Shown here piece by piece: positions 5,522 to 11,673 of a DNA stretch of 11,673 nucleotides; within the stretch, counting starts at the first letter, position 1, and every line of letters starts with the position of its first letter. The DNA is from Desulfuromonadales bacterium (GTDB taxonomy: Bacteria > Desulfobacterota > Desulfuromonadia > Desulfuromonadales > JACZKF01). The DNA is taken from the NCBI GenBank assembly GCA_014860175.1, contig JACZKF010000246.1:1-11673 (forward strand), read 5' to 3'. The notes beneath the pieces were generated by a model. It saw only the letters and a list, made by a program, of their open reading frames with translations. It did no database searches and was not told the origin of the DNA. Made by a program: the position numbers and the translations under genes.

Positions 5522-6877
5522 TCAGTAGCCGCAGTGCTCCAGCAAAGCCGCCACCTGGGCTGGCCTCTCTTGGGGCCAGCGGGTGAGGAGGCGCTCGGCC
5601 AGCGTCACCCCGCTGTCGGCGATTTCGAACAGCCCCTCGAGGTAGATCGTCTCGTCGAGGCCGCGGCTGTTGCGTCGCTGCTGACGACGAAGCCCCTCCT
5701 GGGCCAATTCCAGCACCTCCAGGGTCGCCTCACGCAAGGTGCGGCCGGCCATCGGCGTTTTGAGCCCCAGGCGCCACGAGCGACGGTAGAGCTCTTCCCG
5801 GCTGGCCCGGTCGGCGCTGAACAGGGTGCGTACCGCCTGGCGGGCCGGCGGATCGTAGAGAATCCCCTTGCTCAGGGCGGCCAGCCCCAGGCTCAGTCGC
5901 GGCGGCAGGCTGTCGGCGCAGCGCACCTCGATCTGCGGCCGCAGGCGGACCTCGGGAAACAAGGTGGAGAGATGCAGGTCCCAGTCGGCGAGGGTGGCAT
6001 GGTGAGCGCCATGCCCCTCGGCCAGGTAGCGGCGGAAGGGGAACCGCTCGGCGGTCAGGTCGAGGAACTGCCCCTGACGAGCGATGAAATACATCGGGAC
6101 ATCGAGGGCGTATTCGACGTAGTCGGCGAAACCGACGCCGGGGCGAAACAGGTCGGGGAGGAGGCCGGTGCGGTCAGGGTCGGTGCGCGACCAGATTTCC
6201 CCGCGGGTGGAGAGGTAACCGCTCGGACACCCGTCCATCAACGGCGAATTGGCGAACAACGCATACAGCACCGGAGCCAGCAGCAAGGCGGTCTGCAGCT
6301 TGTCGAAGCAGTCGGCTTCGTCGGCGAAGTCGAGGTTGACCTGCAGGCCGGCGCTCTGCTTCATCATCCGCTCCCCCATGTCGCCGGTGCGCCGCATGTA
6401 GGGGCCCATCACGCCGTAGCGGGATTTGGGTACCCAGTCGATCTGCGCCAATGGCGTGAAGGGTTGGACGCCGAGGCCGAGAAAGGCGAGGCCCAAGGGG
6501 GTCGCCGCCTGGACGATCTGGCGAATATGACAGGCGAAGTCGCCTTCACAGCAGTGCAGGTCGGGACAGAGCTGGCCGGAGAGCTCGAGCTGCCCCCCCG
6601 GCTCCAGGGTAATGGAAGAAGTCGGTCCGACCAAGGCGATCAGGCGTCCTGCCTCGAGCACCGGTTGCCAGCTGCCGGAGCCTTGCAGGCTCTGCAGCAG
6701 CGCCTCGATGGCGGCAAAGCTGGCCGCTTCGCCGCTGCTGGCATCGACCACCAGCTTTTCCATCTCGGCCCCGACCCCCCACTGTTCGGGGGGGCGCGCC
6801 CCCCGGGCTAGGTAGTCGATCAGATCGCGGGTCGAATGGACCGCGATATCCAGATGAGGTTTGGTCAGAGTGGTCAT
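5522..6877 (-). CDS. gshA: Glutamate-cysteine ligase, plant/alphaproteobacterial type
   Basis: The enzyme joins glutamate and cysteine with ATP to form gamma-glutamylcysteine, the first step of glutathione synthesis. The sequence follows the GCS2-type ligase found in plants and alphaproteobacteria rather than the E. coli GshA type. Landmarks are the GAEMEKLV substrate motif near residue 37, SITLEPGGQLELSG (about 87-100), FLGLGVQPF, KSRYGVMGPYM, the QVNLDF strand (about 178-183), ALFANSPLMDG, DPDRTGLLP and YALDVPMYF. Length is 451 residues, normal for this type. The commoner GTEHEK reads GAEMEK here, keeping both acidic residues but losing the His. Start choice is uncertain: ATG at 6877 gives a natural N-terminus, ATG at 6901 adds eight residues, and neither has a good ribosome site. 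No glutathione synthetase gene (gshB) is in the window. Confidence 0.88.
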   Translation of the reverse strand: MTTLTKPHLDIAVHSTRDLIDYLARGARPPEQWGVGAEMEKLVVDASSGEAASFAAIEALLQSLQGSGSWQPVLEAGRLIALVGPTSSITLEPGGQLELSGQLCPDLHCCEGDFACHIRQIVQAATPLGLAFLGLGVQPFTPLAQIDWVPKSRYGVMGPYMRRTGDMGERMMKQSAGLQVNLDFADEADCFDKLQTALLLAPVLYALFANSPLMDGCPSGYLSTRGEIWSRTDPDRTGLLPDLFRPGVGFADYVEYALDVPMYFIARQGQFLDLTAERFPFRRYLAEGHGAHHATLADWDLHLSTLFPEVRLRPQIEVRCADSLPPRLSLGLAALSKGILYDPPARQAVRTLFSADRASREELYRRSWRLGLKTPMAGRTLREATLEVLELAQEGLRRQQRRNSRGLDETIYLEGLFEIADSGVTLAERLLTRWPQERPAQVAALLEHCGY

Positions 6878-6933
6878 GGTGAAAAGGATACCATTTTTCA
6901 TCCCCGAGGGGAGCCGTTGCCTGTGCCTTCATG

Positions 6934-6960
6934 AAAAAAACCGGCCCCATGCGGGGCCGG
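6934..6960 (-). terminator. Intrinsic terminator after the aminotransferase gene
   Basis: CCGGCCCC (6941-6948) and GGGGCCGG (6953-6960) form a perfect eight-pair G+C stem with a four-base loop. On the minus strand it is followed by seven T (6934-6940). It lies 23 bases after the aminotransferase stop, so gshA beyond it needs its own promoter. Confidence 0.92.
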
Positions 6961-6983
6961 GCGGAAGACCGGGTTTTGGGATC

Positions 6984-8288
6984 TCAGGAGGCGAGGTAGG
7001 CGGTCACGGACTCGGCGATGGTGCGGAAGATCTTGGTGAGTTCCGCTTCGTTGCGCTCCAGTAAAGTGATGCGGAAGCCGAGTTCGGCCGTGCAGAAAGA
7101 GGAGAGGGGGACGACACAGATGCCGGTGGCCGCCAGCAGGTAGTAGACGAAGCGCTTGTCCGGTGACACCCCTGGTTGATTGACCAGGCCGTCTACCAGC
7201 TTCTGCACCTCCTTGATAGTGATCGGCAGGGTCTGGCTGCCGGTCAGGCGCCCCTTGTCGAAAGCGACGGCCATGTAGAAGGCGCCGTTGGTGCGGTTGA
7301 CCTTCAGCCCCGGGACCTCTTTGAGGATGTCGTAAGCGAGATTGGACGCCCGCTCGTAGCGGCTCTTGCGCTCCTCCAGATAGACCGGGAATTCCGGATG
7401 GCTGAGCAGGGCGGGAATCGCCTTCTGCGGCAAGGTGGTGGAGCAGACCTCGACCATCTTGGCGTTGAGAATGCTCGAGACGTATTGCTGGAAAATCGGG
7501 TCTTTGTCCGCATTGTAGACTTCGATCCAGCCGCAGCGGGCCCCCGGCCAGGGGGCATCCTTGCTGATTCCCTTCATGGCGATGGCTGGCACGTCGCCGA
7601 TCAGGTCGGAGATCGGCTTGGTCGACTGGCCATTATAGACGATGTTGCTGTAGATTTCGTCGCAGATGACGAACAGGTCGTACTCCTTGGCGATGGCCAC
7701 CATCTCCCGCAGGATCCGCTCGGGGTAGACCGCCCCGGTCGGGTTGTCGGGATTGATGATCAGAATGCCGGAGATGGCCGGATTGTACTGGACCGACAGC
7801 CGCAGGTCGTCCAGATCGGGGTACCAGTTGTTCTCCGGGTCGAGGCGGTAGGAGACCGGTCTCTGGCCGGCATGGGCGGCCTCGCCGGAGGAGTGGGTGG
7901 AGTAGGTGGGGGAGGGGCCGATGACCCGGGCCTCGCGGCGAAGAAAGCCGTAGACCTTCTGGATGGCGTCGCCCAGGCCGTTGAAGAAGATGATGTCGTC
8001 GGCGGAGATCTGGATCTTCCCCCGGCGGTTGGTCATCTCGGCCAGGAACTCCCGGGTCTCCAGCACGCCGCGGGTCGGACAGTAGCCGTACGAGCAGTCC
8101 TTCATCGCCAGATCGGCAACGATCTGCTTCATCCAGACCGGGATCTGCTCCCCCTTGGCCACCGGGTCGCCAATATTCTCCATGTTGGTCTTGATGCCGA
8201 GGGCCTTGAGCTTATCGGCGATCTCGACAATGGCCCGGATCTCGTAGGTCAGTTCCCCTGCCCCGATGTGTACAATGTTGTTGCGCAT
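6984..8288 (-). CDS. PLP-dependent class I/II aminotransferase
   Basis: This is a fold-type I pyridoxal-phosphate aminotransferase of the aspartate/alanine group, moving amino groups between an amino acid and a 2-oxo acid in the cytoplasm. It has 434 residues. Visible motifs are SYGYCPTRG (substrate/cofactor entry region), NPDNPTGAVY (about 184-193), ICDEIYSN with the Asp and Tyr that hold the cofactor, and GISKDAPWPGARCGW, in which Lys243 is the Schiff-base lysine and the following Arg binds phosphate. The NPDNPTGAVY...DEIYSNIVY wording is close to AlaA-like glutamate-pyruvate aminotransferases, but exact substrates cannot be fixed from sequence alone. The start at 8288 has GGGAG (8295-8299) upstream; the frame extends to 8360 but would run through the terminator. 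It sits between a perfect terminator downstream and a structured leader with its own terminator upstream, so its transcription is probably controlled. Confidence 0.9.
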   Translation of the reverse strand: MRNNIVHIGAGELTYEIRAIVEIADKLKALGIKTNMENIGDPVAKGEQIPVWMKQIVADLAMKDCSYGYCPTRGVLETREFLAEMTNRRGKIQISADDIIFFNGLGDAIQKVYGFLRREARVIGPSPTYSTHSSGEAAHAGQRPVSYRLDPENNWYPDLDDLRLSVQYNPAISGILIINPDNPTGAVYPERILREMVAIAKEYDLFVICDEIYSNIVYNGQSTKPISDLIGDVPAIAMKGISKDAPWPGARCGWIEVYNADKDPIFQQYVSSILNAKMVEVCSTTLPQKAIPALLSHPEFPVYLEERKSRYERASNLAYDILKEVPGLKVNRTNGAFYMAVAFDKGRLTGSQTLPITIKEVQKLVDGLVNQPGVSPDKRFVYYLLAATGICVVPLSSFCTAELGFRITLLERNEAELTKIFRTIAESVTAYLAS

Positions 8289-8334
8289 ACCTGTCTCCCA
8301 GTCGGCATGGAATAGCTCCGGCCCTGCCGGATGC

Positions 8335-8365
8335 AAAAAGGCCATGGACGTGCTGCCCATGGCCT
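8335..8365 (-). terminator. Premature intrinsic terminator (attenuator candidate) ahead of the aminotransferase
   Basis: On the minus strand AGGCCATGG (8357-8365) and CCATGGCCT (8339-8347) form a perfect nine-pair stem around a nine-base loop, followed by T at 8335-8338 (five T counting the last stem base). It ends 46 bases before the aminotransferase ATG and lies after a promoter and a short open frame. On the plus strand no T run follows, so it works only for leftward transcripts. Confidence 0.85.
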
Positions 8366-8528
8366 GGTATCCGGTTAACGGTGGGGATCAGTGGCTGACC
8401 CCCGGGCAATGGGCGCAACGCCTCAGGCGCGCGGCCGTCGCGGCCGCAATGCTAGCTCGCTCCGCCTGCGCTGCCCTGAACTGTTTCGTCCCCATCGCCA
8501 TTGTCTGTTTGCTCCGTGATCGGAACTG
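8366..8528 (-). ncRNA. Structured leader RNA of the aminotransferase gene
   Basis: About 160 bases of expected leader transcript lie between the candidate promoter and the premature terminator. Besides the terminator it can form two further strong hairpins: GCGGCCG/CGGCCGC with a three-base loop (8431-8447), and an eight-pair stem (one G-U) at 8383-8390/8396-8403 that covers the stop codon of the short leader frame. A six-base stretch GCCCAT (minus strand, plus positions 8409-8414) can also pair with ATGGGC across the left arm and loop of the terminator, a possible antiterminator. I recognise no known riboswitch class. Confidence 0.45.
8388..8501 (-). CDS. Possible 37-residue alanine-rich leader peptide
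   Basis: A short open frame in the leader of the aminotransferase gene begins at ATG 8501, with GGAG at 8512-8515 ten bases upstream, and stops with TGA at 8388-8390. It encodes 37 residues, of which 11 are alanine, including an AAATAA run (residues 19-24), plus five arginines and a CAHC pair of cysteines near the end. Its third codon positions are mostly G or C, like real genes here. The alanine run falls exactly on the 8431-8447 hairpin, and the premature terminator follows 22 bases after the stop. This is the layout of an attenuation leader peptide. However, a GCGGCCGC-type palindrome encodes alanine by itself, so the enrichment may be a by-product. A second ATG at 8495 is possible. It could instead be a free-standing small protein or non-coding. 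Confidence 0.35.
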   Translation of the reverse strand: MAMGTKQFRAAQAERASIAAATAARLRRCAHCPGVSH

Positions 8529-8555
8529 AGTATCACAGCGAAGGGGGAAAGTCAA
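8529..8555 (-). promoter_or_regulatory. Candidate promoter of the aminotransferase leader
   Basis: On the minus strand TTGACT (8550-8555) matches five of six -35 positions. GATACT (8529-8534), preceded by an extended -10 TG, follows after 15 bases; TACTCA (8527-8532) at 17 bases is the alternative. Transcription from here would start about 20 bases before the short leader frame. Confidence 0.5.
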
Positions 8556-8667
8556 CGCCTTTTCCGCGGCGGTCCGGCTTCGCTTCCGAAGACGGCAAAT
8601 CTTCTTTCCTTGGCCCCGGCGATCTGCTAAGTTGTCGTCGCAATGTTATTTTTTCTTTCGAGGTGAT

Positions 8668-10209
8668 ATGCGCCGCGCCTTTTTCCGGCCTTCCATCCCC
8701 CGTTTTCTCCTTCTGCTTCCTCTCCTGCTGCCGTGGGTCCCCGCTCCGGTCCAGGCCGAGCCGACCTGGTCGGTGCGCACCCCCGGCGATCGCCCGCTCC
8801 CCGACCGATTTTTGCGCTCGCCCGATCCCGACCTGGGGGCGGAGGCGGCCAATCCCGACATCGACCTCGACCATCATCTGCTGGTCGGCGAGGCCGGCCC
8901 TTATCGCCTGCAACTCGGGCGGCAGCACGGCCCGGAAAAAAACCTGGTGCTGGGGGAGGGGGAGCGGCGCGGACTCGCCTTTTCCCTGCGGGGCGGGCCT
9001 CGTCAGGCGGGCCTGACCGCCTTCGCCCTGCGCCCCGAAGAGCGTACGGCGGAGCCCCTGGCCACCGGCCTGGAAGATCCGCAAAATCGCTTCACCGGCC
9101 TGGCGGCCTCCATCACGCCCCGGTCGGATCGGGCACTGAGCCTGCGCCTCTCGGGAATGGTGGTGGCCGGCAGTCTCCCCGCACCGGGAGGGGGTACCGG
9201 TGAAGCCTGGACCCTGGTCGCCGACACCGGACTGCTCAGCCGCCTGCGCCTGCGGGCGGAACTGGCCGGCAGCCGTTCCGGGCGGGTCGACGCCGGGGAC
9301 GACGGGGCGAGTTCCCTCTCGGCGGTTTATACCTCCTCATTGCAGCTTCGCCGGCAATCTCTTCTCTGGCATCTCGGGGGGGAGACGGAGCGGGTCGACC
9401 CTTTCTTTGCCAGCCCCGGCCACCCCCGCCTGCTTACCGACCGTCAGGGGGAGAGAGTGTTTGCGGGGGTGCGTGGCCGCAGGCTGGGGGTGCAGGGGTC
9501 GATCGGGCAGGAACGGGACAATCTGGCAGGCGTTTCCGGGCGGCCGACAGTGCAGACCGACCTCTACTCGGTGTTTCTCGACTGGTTGCCCGAGCTTCAG
9601 AGTCTTCCGGAATTTCTCGGCCGGCCGACGGTCAAGGTCGGCGTCTCCGGCTGGCAGAAGGGGCATCTGCGACTGCCGCCGGGGAGGGCGCCGATCGATC
9701 GGGAGCTGCGAAAGCTGCAGGGGGGGATCGACTTCCAGCATCGCCGCTGGAACTGGGGGGTGGAAGGGAGCGTCAGCGATTACGACGACTTCACTGCCGT
9801 CAGCGGCCTGCGGACCCAGACTATTGGCGGCCGTGCCGGCACGCGGATCGGTCAGCGGCTGAGTCTCGGCCCTTCCTGGCACTGGCGCTTGAGCGAAGAC
9901 TCCGCTCGCCGGCAGACAGCCGAGGCCACCACCTTCGGCCTCAACGGCTCTGTCGTTCTGGTCCCCCACCGCTGGCGCGGGTCGTGGGACCTTGGCCTGC
10001 AGCGGCAGATCGGTTTCGATCAGCTCGTTTCTCAGGCCGCCAGAGTGCAGGCCGAACTCCTCTATCACTGGATCTCACCACGGCGGACGCGCCCCGGCTA
10101 CGACCTGTCCCTGCGCTGGCAGTGGCGTGAGCCGCTGCAGGTCGCCTCGGCCGAAAGGGACTATTACCGGCTCTTTCTCGGTCTGACGCTGATCTTCCCG
10201 CCCAGTTGA
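8668..10209 (+). CDS. Predicted exported outer-membrane beta-barrel-like protein, unknown family
   Basis: I do not recognise the family. The 513-residue product starts with a clear signal peptide: RR near the N-terminus, a leucine-rich core (residues 13-24) and a VQA cleavage site after residue 30. The mature part has no cysteine-based lipobox and no obvious enzyme motif. From about residue 80 onward it alternates polar and hydrophobic residues in short strands separated by Gly/Pro/Asp-rich turns (for example LSLRLSGMVVAG, WNWGVEGSVSDYDD, YDLSLRWQWREP), typical of a transmembrane beta barrel. The end, YYRLFLGLTLIF plus PPS, looks like a last barrel strand, but the usual terminal aromatic is three residues short of the end. 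The start at 8668 follows GAGGTGA (8660-8666). It faces away from the aminotransferase leader and ends 12 bases from the convergent radical SAM gene. Location in the outer membrane is inferred. Confidence 0.7.
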   Translation: MRRAFFRPSIPRFLLLLPLLLPWVPAPVQAEPTWSVRTPGDRPLPDRFLRSPDPDLGAEAANPDIDLDHHLLVGEAGPYRLQLGRQHGPEKNLVLGEGERRGLAFSLRGGPRQAGLTAFALRPEERTAEPLATGLEDPQNRFTGLAASITPRSDRALSLRLSGMVVAGSLPAPGGGTGEAWTLVADTGLLSRLRLRAELAGSRSGRVDAGDDGASSLSAVYTSSLQLRRQSLLWHLGGETERVDPFFASPGHPRLLTDRQGERVFAGVRGRRLGVQGSIGQERDNLAGVSGRPTVQTDLYSVFLDWLPELQSLPEFLGRPTVKVGVSGWQKGHLRLPPGRAPIDRELRKLQGGIDFQHRRWNWGVEGSVSDYDDFTAVSGLRTQTIGGRAGTRIGQRLSLGPSWHWRLSEDSARRQTAEATTFGLNGSVVLVPHRWRGSWDLGLQRQIGFDQLVSQAARVQAELLYHWISPRRTRPGYDLSLRWQWREPLQVASAERDYYRLFLGLTLIFPPS

Positions 10210-10221
10210 CAACGGCCTCAG

Positions 10222-11139
10222 CTACGGGCGGTCGAGGCGGTTCAGTCCGAGGCGGTGTGCGGTCGCCAACGCCTGCCGGTATTCGGCGCGGCTTGGGGAG
10301 CGGTCGAGGGGGGGGAACTCCTCCGCCCGGTAGCAGGGGCGGTACTGATCCATCAGGTTGAGGTAGGTGGCCGGGGAGATCTCCCGGGCCAGAAACTCCA
10401 GAATGCGGTCGGTGCCGGCCAGATTTCCCGGCAGCACCAGATGCCGCACCAGCAGACCCCGCCGGGCAATCCCAGTCCGGTCCAGCACCAGGTCGCCGAC
10501 CTGACGGTGCATCTGTCGCACCGCCGTCTGGTTGACCTCGGCATAATCGCCCACCCCGACCAGGGGGCGGGCGATTTGTGAGTCGGCAAATTTCATATCC
10601 GCCAGATAGATGTCTACCACTCCGGCGAGCAGGGCCAGCGCCTGCGGGCTGTCGTACCCCCCGCTGTTGTAGACCACCGGCAGGCGCAGCCCCTGCGCCG
10701 CCGCCAGGGCCAGGGCGTCGAGGATCTGGGGGACGACGTGGCTGGGAGAGACCAGATTGAGATTGTGGCAGCCACGCCCCTGCAGCTCCAGCATCATTGT
10801 CGCCAGCTCGGCCGTGGAGACTTCCGTCCCTTCGCCGCGGCGGCTGATGCTCCAGTTCTGGCAGAAGACGCAGTTCAGGTTACACCAGCTGAAGAAGATG
10901 GTCCCCGACCCGCGCCGGCCGCTCAGCGGGCGCTCCTCGCCCTGGTGGGGACCCCAACTGTGGACCCGCGCCTGGCGGCCGGTGCGGCAGATCGCCCCCC
11001 GGGTGGTCAGCAGGCGATTGACGTGGCAGCCGCGGGCGCACAGCGAGCAGCGCTGCAGATGCGCCAGCGCCCGGCGAGCCCGAGTTGCCAGTTCGCCCGG
11101 TGGCAGGCGCAGGTAGGCAGGGACGAAATCGGTGTCCAT
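10222..11139 (-). CDS. PflX-like radical SAM protein (COG1313 type)
   Basis: The protein resembles the PflX group (COG1313), radical SAM enzymes related to pyruvate formate-lyase activating enzymes; their substrate is not established. It has 305 residues. The SAM/[4Fe-4S] motif CNLNCVFC places the three cluster cysteines at 86, 90 and 93, preceded by the characteristic SGRRGSGTIFFSW. An N-terminal cysteine set, Cys31, Cys34, Cys38 and Cys51 (CSLCARGCHVNR ... C), is a family feature that may hold a second metal site. VVYNSGGYDS, VDIYLADMKF, RGLLVRHLVLPG and NLMDQYRP follow in family order. Start 11139 lies seven bases after the stop of the upstream THUMP gene; ATG 11169 would overlap that gene by 23 bases. 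Neither has a strong ribosome site, so translation is probably coupled. No pyruvate formate-lyase is in the window. Confidence 0.85.
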   Translation of the reverse strand: MDTDFVPAYLRLPPGELATRARRALAHLQRCSLCARGCHVNRLLTTRGAICRTGRQARVHSWGPHQGEERPLSGRRGSGTIFFSWCNLNCVFCQNWSISRRGEGTEVSTAELATMMLELQGRGCHNLNLVSPSHVVPQILDALALAAAQGLRLPVVYNSGGYDSPQALALLAGVVDIYLADMKFADSQIARPLVGVGDYAEVNQTAVRQMHRQVGDLVLDRTGIARRGLLVRHLVLPGNLAGTDRILEFLAREISPATYLNLMDQYRPCYRAEEFPPLDRSPSRAEYRQALATAHRLGLNRLDRP

Positions 11140-11146
11140 CCGCAGA

Positions 11147-11673
11147 TCAGGCAATCCGGACAAAATCATAGCGGGTCAACAGCTCGCGGGTGAGCAGGCC
11201 GACGCCGGCCCGATCGCCGATGGTTTCGATGGCCACCACCGCGTCGGGGTCGGTGAAATCGATTTGTCCGGGGTTTCGGCTCAATTCGAGGTTCTCCTCG
11301 ATGAAGCGGTCGATGGCCCGCTCGGCCTCCGGGGAGACGATCTCCCCCTTGTGCCCGCGCCGCTCCAGGCGCACATAGAAACGGTGACCAGCCAGTTGGT
11401 CCAAATAGGGGAGAACCGCCTGCTGCACCCGGCCGAGAAAATCATCGACGCGGAAGGTAAAGACCCGATCGACCGGCACCACCCGCCCCAGATCCTGGAA
11501 GCCGGGTGATGCCTCCTGCCTGCCGGCGCGGACCGCCTCGAGAAATTCCTGGCGGTTTTCCACCTGCCCCAGGATCACCCCGAGAAATTTCGTCGGCCGA
11601 AAGTCGCCCAGCGGCTGCAGTTCGGCCAGGAGCCGGCGGTAGCGCCCGTTGCTGGCCTGGGTGACCACCAGAT
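11147..11673 (-). CDS. THUMP-domain protein (partial, 5' end beyond the window)
   Basis: The visible 175 or so residues resemble small THUMP-domain proteins (COG1818 type), a predicted RNA-binding fold found in tRNA-modifying enzymes. There is no attached methyltransferase or thiouridylase domain, so it is probably a stand-alone RNA-binding subunit or adaptor. The LVVTQASNGRYRR start, KFLGVILGQVENRQEFL, and the late segment FYVRLERRGHKGEI fit the THUMP core, which covers about residues 60-170. The frame is open to the window edge; a GTG at 11668 exists, but the LVV residues before VTQ look like a genuine N-terminal strand, so only a few residues are probably missing. It ends seven bases before the preferred start of the PflX-like gene and clearly forms one transcription unit with it. 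The family call is good; role and RNA target are unknown. Confidence 0.75.
   Translation of the reverse strand, partial: LVVTQASNGRYRRLLAELQPLGDFRPTKFLGVILGQVENRQEFLEAVRAGRQEASPGFQDLGRVVPVDRVFTFRVDDFLGRVQQAVLPYLDQLAGHRFYVRLERRGHKGEIVSPEAERAIDRFIEENLELSRNPGQIDFTDPDAVVAIETIGDRAGVGLLTRELLTRYDFVRIA

Noticed and set aside
5534..6811. Open frame antisense to glutamate-cysteine ligase
   Set aside because: Mirror of a real gene in G+C-rich DNA; no ribosome site or motif.
7176..8315. Open frame antisense to the aminotransferase
   Set aside because: Asp/Val/Gly-rich mirror frame with no motif; the opposite strand has all aminotransferase landmarks.
8289..8403. Cobalamin riboswitch in the aminotransferase leader
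   Set aside because: GCCACTG in one hairpin loop and GGGAGACAGG by the start codon recall cobalamin riboswitch pieces, but the order is wrong, the terminator lies between them, and the B12 box and other core segments are missing.
8570..8600. CTTCG/CGAAG hairpin before the outer-membrane gene as a terminator or regulator
   Set aside because: Only five pairs and no T tract directly after the stem; too weak to call.
1..11673. CRISPR array, tRNA, rRNA or insertion sequence
   Set aside because: No regularly spaced direct repeats, no cloverleaf or rRNA-like stretch and no transposase frame were seen on reading both strands.

Overview
The window looks like ordinary chromosome of a G+C-rich, Gram-negative bacterium (one line counted inside the first gene, 1321-1380, is 42/60 G+C). 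The gene mix is a plant/alphaproteobacterial-type glutamate-cysteine ligase, a PflX-like radical SAM protein beside a THUMP protein, and an exported barrel-like protein. Together with clear Shine-Dalgarno sites and classic intrinsic terminators, this suggests a deltaproteobacterial (Desulfuromonas/Geobacter-like) host. That placement is inference from gene style, not a database match.

Layout, left to right. A zinc oligoendopeptidase F gene (162-1952, +) is followed by a more A+T-rich two-gene toxin-antitoxin cassette, ccdA-ccdB (2147-2712, +), which has its own strong promoter and a palindromic operator. ccdB runs tail-to-tail into transketolase (2738-4750, -). A short divergent promoter region separates transketolase from a gamma-glutamylcyclotransferase-like gene (4863-5303, +). 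That gene converges, through a bidirectional hairpin terminator, on glutamate-cysteine ligase (5522-6877, -). Next comes a class I/II aminotransferase (6984-8288, -) with a perfect terminator behind it. Ahead of it lies a long structured leader (about 8329-8555) holding a promoter, a 37-codon alanine-rich open frame and a second perfect intrinsic terminator 46 bases before the aminotransferase start. A predicted outer-membrane protein of unknown family (8668-10209, +) converges on a two-gene unit read from the right edge: a THUMP-domain protein, cut by the window end, and a PflX-like radical SAM protein.

How the parts work together. Transketolase, the aminotransferase and the peptidase are housekeeping metabolism. 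The cyclotransferase and the ligase act on the same gamma-glutamyl chemistry in opposite directions (breakdown versus first step of glutathione synthesis) and share a terminator region. ccdAB is the clearest accessory insertion. The most interesting non-coding signal is the aminotransferase leader, which has the architecture of a transcription attenuator. No rRNA, tRNA, CRISPR array, insertion sequence or prophage gene was seen.
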